NCBI GenBank assembly: GCA_016179685.1
Contig: JACPCR010000069.1
Coordinates: 1 to 64,000, forward strand
Reading direction: 5' to 3'
DNA: 64,000 bases
Source of the DNA: Planctomycetota bacterium
Lineage (GTDB): Bacteria > Planctomycetota > PUPC01 > JACPCR01
Translations under genes and position numbers: made by a program
Shown here: positions 50,825 through 57,072 of the stretch, piece by piece
How the letters are laid out: every line of letters begins with the position of its first letter
Numbering within the stretch: the first letter of the stretch is position 1
Notes under the pieces: model-generated
Databases searched by the model: none
What the model saw: the letters and a program-made list of their open reading frames with translations, nothing else
What the model was told of the DNA's origin: nothing

Positions 50825-51823
50825 CTAACCGGCGATTCGGCCGATGATCTGCGGGGTCTCTCCAGCGGCCGTCAGCCTGGCTCTGATGTCCTCGAGCCCG
50901 TCCGGGTGCAGGATGAGCACGAATCCGATGCCGAGGTTGAAGGCATGACGCATGTCCGCCTCCGGCACGGGGCCGAGCTGCTGGATCAGCGAGAAGAGCG
51001 CCGGCCGCTCCCAGCTCGACCAATCCACTTCGAGGCGCAGGCCGGGCGGAAGCAGCCGCTCGACGTTATCCACGATGCCGCCGCCCGTGACATGGGCGAG
51101 GCCGGCAATCGCGGGGCATCCCAAGAGCGGGAAGACCAGATCGAAATAGCTGCGGTGCACCCTGAGGAGCTCGCGGCCCAGGGGCTCGGTGAGCGGGTGG
51201 ACGGTATCACTGACCGAGTGCCGACCGAGGAGGACTTTTCGGGCGAGGGTGTACCCGTTGGTATGGAGGCCGTTGCTGGCCAGTCCGAGCAGGGCGTCGC
51301 CTGGCCGGATGCGGCTGCCGTCGAGAATCTGGGCGCGTTCAGCGACGCCCACGATGGTGCCGACGAGGTCGATGCGGCCCTCGTGATAGACGCCGGGCAT
51401 CTCGGCTGTTTCGCCGCCGACCAGTGGGCAATCGTGGGCGCGGCACGCGCGGGCCAGCCCGCGGATCACCTGCTCGAAGTGCTCGGGTACGAGCCGGCTG
51501 GTGCCAATATAATCGAGGAAGAAAAGAGGTCTTGCGCCACAGCAAAGGATGTCGTTGACGCAGTGGTTGACGATGTCCTCGCCGATGGTGGTGAAGTCGC
51601 CGACGGCCGAGGCGACCTCGACCTTTGTGCCGACTCCATCGGTGCTGGAGACCGCCACCGGTTCTCGACAGCCCTCGAGCCGAAGGGCGAAAAGCCCGCC
51701 GAAATGGCCGATGCCCGTCAGGACGCCGGCATTGTGAGTGGTCGCGATGACGTGGCTCGCTCGCTCGATGGCGGCAGCCTTGCGATCGATGTCCACACCG
51801 GCATCCTTGTACGTGATGGCCAT
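50825..51823 (-). CDS. purM: Phosphoribosylformylglycinamidine cyclo-ligase (AIR synthetase)
   Basis: A 332-aa PurM. ITYKDAGVDIDRKAAAIERA at the N-terminus, AVSSTDGVGTKVEVASAVGD (ATP/phosphate site), GEDIVNHCVNDILCCGARPL, CPLVGGETAEMPGVYHEGRI and GLASNGLHTNGYTLARKVLL are the canonical blocks; HVTGGGIVDNVERLLP closes the second half. It converts FGAM to AIR with ATP in purine synthesis. Full length and well conserved. Not next to other pur genes, which is common outside Bacillus-type operons. Start ATG 51823. Confidence 0.96.
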   Translation of the reverse strand: MAITYKDAGVDIDRKAAAIERASHVIATTHNAGVLTGIGHFGGLFALRLEGCREPVAVSSTDGVGTKVEVASAVGDFTTIGEDIVNHCVNDILCCGARPLFFLDYIGTSRLVPEHFEQVIRGLARACRAHDCPLVGGETAEMPGVYHEGRIDLVGTIVGVAERAQILDGSRIRPGDALLGLASNGLHTNGYTLARKVLLGRHSVSDTVHPLTEPLGRELLRVHRSYFDLVFPLLGCPAIAGLAHVTGGGIVDNVERLLPPGLRLEVDWSSWERPALFSLIQQLGPVPEADMRHAFNLGIGFVLILHPDGLEDIRARLTAAGETPQIIGRIAG

Positions 51824-52181
51824 GAGGAGCTCCAGTCCCAGCCGCCAGCGAAGAATTTCCGCGTGGGTTCGGTTCTCGCGAGAACACTACAGGCGCGTGC
51901 GCGTCCGGCGCGGTCGCCCCCCAAAGACGTGACGGGGAGGGGTCAACTTAACTTCCCGATGAACCTTGTCAATCCAGCAAATCACGAAATCGTGCCGCAC
52001 TCTTTCGGAACTGATCTGTTCTTGAAATCCCTCCCGGACATGCCCGTTGAGGGAATTCCTACGTGCTGGGCTGTTTCCCGGTCGCCCTGTGAAGATGCGC
52101 TGCCGTGTCCTGGCAGTATAATCACGGTTTATAGTCCCCGATACCCGGACTGGTTCCTCCACGCCTGTACAGGAGACTGCG
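51824..52181. other. Divergent intergenic region purM / Gfo-Idh-MocA
   Basis: No gene. A consensus -10 TATAAT at 52117-52122 on the plus strand lies 60 bp before ATG 52182, but a convincing -35 at 17 bp is lacking. CAGGAG before ATG 52182 is the ribosome site. The purM promoter on the other strand was not located. Confidence 0.4.
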
Positions 52182-53201
52182 ATGTTTCGATGCGCCTTTC
52201 TCGGTTGCGGCGGCCGTGCTCGCGGGCACGCACATGCTTACAAGCACGTGAGACGGGGGCGTCTGGTGGCCCTATGTGACATGAATGCGGAGCGGCTTCA
52301 GAAGTTTGGGGACGATTTCGGCATTTCGGTACGGTATACGCGGTTCGAGGAGATGCTCGAGAAGGAGAAGCCGGACCTCCTGCACATCGTCACGCCTCCA
52401 ACCATCCGCTACTCCCTGCTCAAGATCGCCTCAGAATACCGGGTCCCGGCGGTGATCATTGAGAAGCCGATTGCCATCCAGGGAGAGGATTGGCGGGACA
52501 TCCAGGGGCTTGCAAAGTCCACGGGGTCCCGCATCGCCGTGAATACGCAGCTTCATTTCCATCCCCGGAATCTCGAGCTGAAGAAGCTGGTTGCCTCCGG
52601 TGCCATCGGGGAGGTGCGTTTCATCGACGCCAGTGCGCGCTCGACACCGGTGAATCAGGGGCCCCACGTGCTGCAGCTGGTCTCTTCATATGTCAACTTC
52701 GCCCGGCCCATGAAGGTCTTCGGGCAGGTCTCAGGAGTGGAGCATCTGAACTCCGGCGAGCCCTCGCCGGCCCACGCGACCGCCTCTGTCCTCTACGCGA
52801 ACGGGGTTCGGGCACAGGTCACGTTCGGCACGGAAGGGGCTCCGAAGAGCAATCCGCACGAGTCGGTCTACATGCACAAGCGCGTGGCGGCCTACGGCAG
52901 CCGCGGGTTCGTGCACTGGCACATGGCGGGCTGGGAATGTTACACCGCCGCCCGCGGGCTCGAGCAAGGCGTCCACGAGTATGGCGCGGAAGACGTGCTG
53001 GGGCAGGCTGGCCTGACGGAGGCCATGTTCGACTGGCTGGAAGACGACCGCCGGATTCATCCGACGAACTTGTCGCAATCGCTGGCAGAATTCAATCTTC
53101 TTCTGGGCATGTATGTCAGCTCTCTGCGCCGTCTGCCCGTCGAGCTTCCGCTCGATCCTCCGGACGGGCTCATTGAGGCGCTGAAGAAGGCGCTGGCCTG
53201 A
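52182..53201 (+). CDS. Gfo/Idh/MocA-family oxidoreductase
   Basis: A 339-aa protein: MFRCAFLGCGGRARGHAHAY (GxGxxxG-type), DLLHIVTPPTIRYSLLKIAS, and AVIIEKPIAIQGEDWRDIQG as the EKP motif with Lys. The C-terminal domain includes GAIGEVRFIDASARSTPVNQ and GPHVLQLVSSYVNF. Single gene with its own likely promoter. The sugar substrate is unknown; one of four members in this window, each quite different from the others. Confidence 0.9.
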   Translation: MFRCAFLGCGGRARGHAHAYKHVRRGRLVALCDMNAERLQKFGDDFGISVRYTRFEEMLEKEKPDLLHIVTPPTIRYSLLKIASEYRVPAVIIEKPIAIQGEDWRDIQGLAKSTGSRIAVNTQLHFHPRNLELKKLVASGAIGEVRFIDASARSTPVNQGPHVLQLVSSYVNFARPMKVFGQVSGVEHLNSGEPSPAHATASVLYANGVRAQVTFGTEGAPKSNPHESVYMHKRVAAYGSRGFVHWHMAGWECYTAARGLEQGVHEYGAEDVLGQAGLTEAMFDWLEDDRRIHPTNLSQSLAEFNLLLGMYVSSLRRLPVELPLDPPDGLIEALKKALA

Positions 53202-53277
53202 CGCTCGTCCCTTGGCGGCGCGTCAGGGTCTAAAGTCGTAACTTCTGCGAGCGTAATTACTTATGGAAACCATTAGT

Positions 53278-53534
53278 AACTTTTCAGTAAGTTCGGGTAA
53301 GACGAACGAGTCAATTCTATGAGTTATGAACGCAGGCGAAGCCCTTGCGGGCTTCGCCGAAGCGCCCAAGCGCTTCCCTACGAAGCTCAGGGCTGACACT
53401 CGGCGAACGTAAGCGAAGCCCTTGCGGGCTTCGCCGAAGCGCCCAAGCGCTTCCCTACGAAAATCCGCGAAGCGCTGAAGCATCATCGGTTATGAAATCG
53501 GGCGGGTGCGTCTTCCCGAACTTATTGGGAAGTT
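53278..53534. repeat. Element with terminal inverted repeats, copy 2, carrying tandem hairpins
   Basis: Ends 53278-53297 and 53515-53534 are inverted with three transition mismatches and match the arms of the element at 3011-3119 (core TAAGTTCGGG). Inside are two 49-bp direct repeats (53337-53385 and 53413-53461), each starting with the hairpin GCGAAGCCC-TTGC-GGGCTTCGC and ending GCGCTTCCCTACGAA. No gene. The 381-bp gap 53202-53582 is otherwise featureless apart from the GGTTCAAGTTTCAAGGG before the cyclophilin. Confidence 0.6.
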
Positions 53535-53582
53535 ACAACCATTACTAAGGATTCAGGGTTCAAGTTTCAAGGGGGATATGCC

Positions 53583-54080
53583 ATGGCGACGGCCGAGGTC
53601 GGGATGATCGAGACGACGAAGGGGACGATCAAAGTGACGTTCTTCGACGACGTGGCGCCGGGCCATGTGACTAATTTCAAAAAACTGGCCGCGTCCGGAT
53701 TCTATGACGGGACGACCTTCCACCGGGTGATTCCGGGCTTCATGATCCAGGGCGGCTGTCCCCACACGAAGAGCGGTGACCGCAGCCGGCACGGCACGGG
53801 CGGGCCCGGCTACCATTTGAAGGCTGAATTCAGCAAGACACGGCACGAACGAGGGATTCTCTCCATGGCCCGAGCGAAGGACCCGGACTCAGCGGGCTCG
53901 CAGTTTTTCATCGTCGTGAAGGATTGTCCGCAGCTTAATGGTCAGTATAGCGTTTTTGGCCGGGTGCTTGAAGGGATGGAGGTGGTGGACCAGATCGTGG
54001 GTGTGCCGAGGGACGCGCGGGACAATCCGAAGGAACGGGTCGTGATGAACCGCGTCCAGATCGAGAAGGTGGAACTGTAA
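53583..54080 (+). CDS. Cyclophilin-type peptidyl-prolyl cis-trans isomerase
   Basis: A 165-aa single-domain cyclophilin. FHRVIPGFMIQGGCPHTKSG carries the catalytic Arg/Phe/Gln set, GILSMARAKDPDSAGSQFFI the substrate groove, and LNGQYSVFGRVLEGMEVVDQ the conserved Phe and helix. No signal peptide, so cytoplasmic. The insert GDRSRHGTGGPG is a common bacterial loop. Convergent with rplC; the gap holds an inverted partial copy of the dispersed repeat. Confidence 0.95.
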   Translation: MATAEVGMIETTKGTIKVTFFDDVAPGHVTNFKKLAASGFYDGTTFHRVIPGFMIQGGCPHTKSGDRSRHGTGGPGYHLKAEFSKTRHERGILSMARAKDPDSAGSQFFIVVKDCPQLNGQYSVFGRVLEGMEVVDQIVGVPRDARDNPKERVVMNRVQIEKVEL

Positions 54081-54086
54081 GGAGAT

Positions 54087-54139
54087 GTTGAAAGGTGGCC
54101 CGCCAGACCTGTTGGGTTGCGGACTTCGCCCGCCTTAAG
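54087..54139 (-). repeat. Two-hairpin dispersed repeat, copy F (truncated, inverted)
   Basis: Read on the minus strand it begins CTTAAGGCGGGCGAAGTCCG, continues CAACCCAACAGG, and ends near ACCTTTCAAC, matching the 5' part of copies A-E with the middle deleted. The TTAA at its start supplies the TAA stop codon (54135-54137) of rplC. It separates two convergent genes. Confidence 0.75.
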
Positions 54140-54794
54140 CCCGCTTGAGGGCCTTCTTGACGAGAACGTAGCTGCCGTTATGGCCGGGAACGGCCCCCTT
54201 GACGGCAATCAGGTTCTTCGCCGCATCGACGGTGACCAGCTTGACGTTCTGCAAGGTGACGCGGGCGACTCCCATGTGGCCGGCCATGCGAATTCCTTTG
54301 AAGACACGTCCCGGGTGAGTGGCCTGGCCCAGGGACCCGCGGTGTCGTTCGCGGTTATGCTGCCCGTGGGTGTGGGGTCCGCCCGCAAAATGGTAACGTT
54401 TCACCACGCCGGCAAAGCCCCGGCCCTTGCTGGTCCCCACCACGTCCACGTACCGGATGTCCTTGAGGACCTCGGCCGTCAGGACCTGTCCGAGCTTGTA
54501 ATCGCCCGTGCCGTCCCAGGGCACTTCCCGCACGAACCGTTTCGGGGTGGTTTCGGCCTTTTTCGCGTGGCCGATCTCCGGCTTCAGCGCCCGGCGGAAC
54601 TTCCTCTTCTTCCCGCCCTTGATCTTCTTTTCATCGAAGCCGAGCTGAATGGCCGTGTAGCCGTCCGTTTCCTTCGTCTTGATCTGGAGGATGGGGCAGG
54701 GGCCGACCTCGAGGAGCGTGACGGGGAGAACTTCGCCCTTCTCTGAGAAAATCTGGGACATGCCGACCTTCTTGCCAAGGATCGCCTGGACCAT
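54135..54794 (-). CDS. rplC: 50S ribosomal protein L3
   Basis: A 219-aa L3. The start is ATG 54794 with GGAGGAG just upstream; MVQAILGKKVGMSQIFSEKG is the typical N-terminus. RYVDVVGTSKGRGFAGVVKR, then YHFAGGPHTHGQHNRERHRG, SLGQATHPGRVFKGIRMAGH and GVARVTLQNVKLV are the conserved peptidyl-transferase-proximal loop and C-terminus. L3 initiates 50S assembly. Normally it is the second gene of the S10 operon; here neither rpsJ nor rplD adjoins it, and unrelated genes flank both sides. The stop codon comes from a repeat. It has its own promoter (54879-54907). Confidence 0.96.
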   Translation of the reverse strand: MVQAILGKKVGMSQIFSEKGEVLPVTLLEVGPCPILQIKTKETDGYTAIQLGFDEKKIKGGKKRKFRRALKPEIGHAKKAETTPKRFVREVPWDGTGDYKLGQVLTAEVLKDIRYVDVVGTSKGRGFAGVVKRYHFAGGPHTHGQHNRERHRGSLGQATHPGRVFKGIRMAGHMGVARVTLQNVKLVTVDAAKNLIAVKGAVPGHNGSYVLVKKALKRA

Positions 54795-54878
54795 CGCTCC
54801 TCCGGGTGATTGAGCCGTGAACGCGACGAAGCAGAATGTACGGCCCCGCACCGGTGTCCGGGGCTTATAAGGGCGGTT

Positions 54879-54907
54879 ATTAAACCAGTTTGGCCAACTG
54901 GAATCAA
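54879..54907 (-). promoter_or_regulatory. Promoter of rplC with a palindrome filling the spacer
   Basis: Minus strand: -35 TTGATT (54902-54907), 17-bp spacer, -10 TTTAAT (54879-54884). The spacer is itself the near-palindrome CCAGTTTGGCCAACTGG (54885-54901; arms CCAGTT/AACTGG), a likely protein-binding site. The start codon is 85 bp downstream, leaving a leader that could be regulatory. Confidence 0.5.
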
Positions 54908-55045
54908 GCTCGAATCATCCCGGGCCCAGCGGATTTCTTACGGTAAAGGATATATAGTAGCCGGTGAGGCGGTCGACCGGTCCACTTACCGGACAGTTGC
55001 CGGCTCTCATCCTCTGCGAAGCCTGACATCAGCGAGGTGGTCTTC

Positions 55046-56413
55046 ATGACAACCCGAGAGAAGGTGATTGCGTTCATCCATCGGAACAGGGAGCGTTACG
55101 TTCAGGAGCTTCTCGAATTCCTGCGCATCCCCAGCGTGAGCGCGGTCTCGGCGCACAAGAAAGACATTCTCCGGGCAGCGGATTTCGTGAGCAACCAGTT
55201 TCGCCGGATGGACTTTCGTGTCGAGCTGCACGAGACGCCCGGTCACCCGATCGTTTATGCGGAGCATCTGGGGCGGAGCGGATCGCCCACGGTGCTGGTC
55301 TATGGGCACTACGACGTGCAGCCGGTGGACCCGCTGCATCTCTGGCGGAAGCCGCCCTTCGAGCCACAGCTTGAGGGGGAGGACGTGGTGGCGCGGGGCG
55401 CATCGGACGACAAGGGCCAGGTGCTCACCCACTTGAAGAGTGCGGAGGCGTTTGTCGAGGCGGGCGGCGGGCCGCCCATCAACTTGAAATTCATCATCGA
55501 GGGAGAGGAGGAGGTGGGCAGCGACCACCTCGACCAATTCCTCGATGCGAACCGCGGGCGTCTTGCGGCCGACTATGCGGTGATCTCGGACACCTCGCAG
55601 TTCGCGGCCGGTGTTCCAGCGATCACCTATGGATTGAAGGGCCTGGTTTATTTCCAGGTGGACGTGAAGGGCTCCTCGCAGGACCTGCACTCCGGTGGCT
55701 TCGGGGGCACGGTGTCGAATCCGGCGAACGTGCTGGCGCATCTCATTGCCCGACTCCGGGATGAATCGGGTCGGGTAAGTGTCCCGGGCTTCTATGACGA
55801 TGTCGCGCCGCTGGCGGAGTGGGAGCGGAAGGAATTCGCCAGCCTGCCCTTCGATGAGGAGCGATACCGGGCCTATATCGGCGCGGCGCGGCTGGCCGGC
55901 GAGCCGGGCTACACCACGCTCGAACGGAGATGGGCGCGCCCGACGCTCGACGTCAACGGCCTGTGGGGCGGCTACAGCGGCGAGGGTGCGAAGACGGTCA
56001 TCGGGGCCGAGGCCGGCGCCAAGATCAGCATGCGGCTCGTGCCCGACCAGGACCCGGAGAAGATCGCCCGCCTATTCGAGACCTACGTCCAGCAGATTTG
56101 TCCCCCGACCGTCGAGTTGAGGCTGCAACAAATGCATGGTGCAAAACCGGTGGTGGTCCCGACCGATACGCCCGGGATGAGGGCGGCTCGCCGGGCGATC
56201 GAACTCGGGTTCGGGCGGCCTCCGGTCCTTATCCGGGAGGGGGGCACCCTTCCGATTGTCGCGGCATTGAAGGAGAAGCTGGGGCTGGACGTGCTGCTTC
56301 TTGGGTGGGGTCTTCCGGACGATGGTGCACATTCTCCAAACGAGAAATTCAGCCTGGCGGACTTTCACCGAGGCATAGCGACCTCTGCGCATCTGATGGC
56401 GGAGCTGGCCTAG
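55046..56413 (+). CDS. M20-family metallopeptidase (dipeptidase)
   Basis: A 455-aa peptidase of the M20/CNDP-like group. Zinc ligands and catalytic acids lie in VLVYGHYDVQPVDP (His, Asp), ARGASDDKGQVLTHLKS (Asp), FIIEGEEEVGSDHLDQFL (Glu-Glu) and GLPDDGAHSPNEKFSLADFH (His). The dimerisation lid spans about residues 200-330. It hydrolyses dipeptides or N-acyl amino acids. ATG 55046 follows GCGAGG by 7 nt and is preferred over the GTG three codons earlier. Divergent from rplC. Confidence 0.93.
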   Translation: MTTREKVIAFIHRNRERYVQELLEFLRIPSVSAVSAHKKDILRAADFVSNQFRRMDFRVELHETPGHPIVYAEHLGRSGSPTVLVYGHYDVQPVDPLHLWRKPPFEPQLEGEDVVARGASDDKGQVLTHLKSAEAFVEAGGGPPINLKFIIEGEEEVGSDHLDQFLDANRGRLAADYAVISDTSQFAAGVPAITYGLKGLVYFQVDVKGSSQDLHSGGFGGTVSNPANVLAHLIARLRDESGRVSVPGFYDDVAPLAEWERKEFASLPFDEERYRAYIGAARLAGEPGYTTLERRWARPTLDVNGLWGGYSGEGAKTVIGAEAGAKISMRLVPDQDPEKIARLFETYVQQICPPTVELRLQQMHGAKPVVVPTDTPGMRAARRAIELGFGRPPVLIREGGTLPIVAALKEKLGLDVLLLGWGLPDDGAHSPNEKFSLADFHRGIATSAHLMAELA

Positions 56414-56439
56414 CGGGGGAACGAAAGCCTTTAAAGTGG

Positions 56440-56481
56440 AACTCCAACTTAAAAGTTTTTTCGAGTTTGACGCCCCAAGCG
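56440..56481. repeat. Repeated AACTTAAAA...CGAGTTTGACGCCCCAA element, copy 2
   Basis: Nearly identical to 21549-21590: AACTTAAAAGTTTTTTCGAG followed by TTTGACGCCCCAAGCG. Placed shortly after the M20 stop, between convergent gene ends; transcription termination or a short mobile repeat are both possible. Confidence 0.5.
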
Positions 56482-56499
56482 ACTCACGGCTTGCTGCCG

Positions 56500-56854
56500 T
56501 TGACATCTGACACCGGCTGCACGCACTCGTCCACACCGGAATCACACTTTCGCGGTAGCGACCCAGCCCGACCAATTCCCGATGATAGGCGAAAAGGGCC
56601 GGAAACCCGCCGGTGTGGAAGAATGGGACCGTACTGCCCGCCGGGATGCGGCCGCTCCGGACATAGTCCACAATGATGGAATCCGCACCCTGCTTCAGCG
56701 CCTGGCCAAAGGTGAATTCAAACGTGCGGGTCTTGTTCCCGCCAAAGGCCAGGCTGGTCGGGTCCCCCCGCTTGAGGAGGATGCGGACCCTGCCAAGGGC
56801 ATTAGAGAAGCGAGGGCATTTGTGCAGGGGCGTGGGAAGGTCCGCCAGCTTCAC
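56500..56854 (-). pseudogene. Collapsed D-cysteine desulfhydrase/ACC-deaminase-like gene
   Basis: GTG 56854 starts MKLADLPTPLHKCPRFSNAL and LKRGDPTSLAFGGNKTRTFE, the PLP-binding N-terminus with the Schiff-base Lys in GGNKTR. After KQGADSIIVD it jumps in frame to YVRSGRIPAGSTVPFFHTGG and FPALFAYHRELVG, the extreme C-terminus of the same family. About 200 central residues are missing. The frame then runs on without a normal stop toward the M20 gene; the end given is approximate. Cofactor-anchoring Lys and the final glycine-rich strand remain, but the active site is incomplete. Confidence 0.7.
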
Positions 56855-56943
56855 GCGGGCAGCCGAGCGATGGCCTTAGCGATGACTTCGGCCTGGCCAG
56901 CGCCAATCGACGCCGATCCTCCGACTCGATTCAGGTTCTGCAT
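56851..56943 (-). pseudogene. 30-codon mini-frame upstream, possible collapsed gene
   Basis: ATG 56943 gives MQNLNRVGGSASIGAGQAEV and a C-terminus EVIAKAIARLPA; its TGA overlaps the GTG start of the collapsed desulfhydrase (GTGA). The 4-nt coupling and aminotransferase-like ending suggest that this too is a gene reduced to its ends, but the parent family is not identifiable. Confidence 0.3.
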
Positions 56944-57072
56944 GGCATGACTCCGGCAAAGCCGGTGCTCACAGCCCGAAATGAACAGCCGGTGACCAAG
57001 CTGTAACCCATACACCCATGATAAGAAGCCGCACTCTGATGGCGTTGCTGGAGGTCGGCAACCCAGTGGCCG

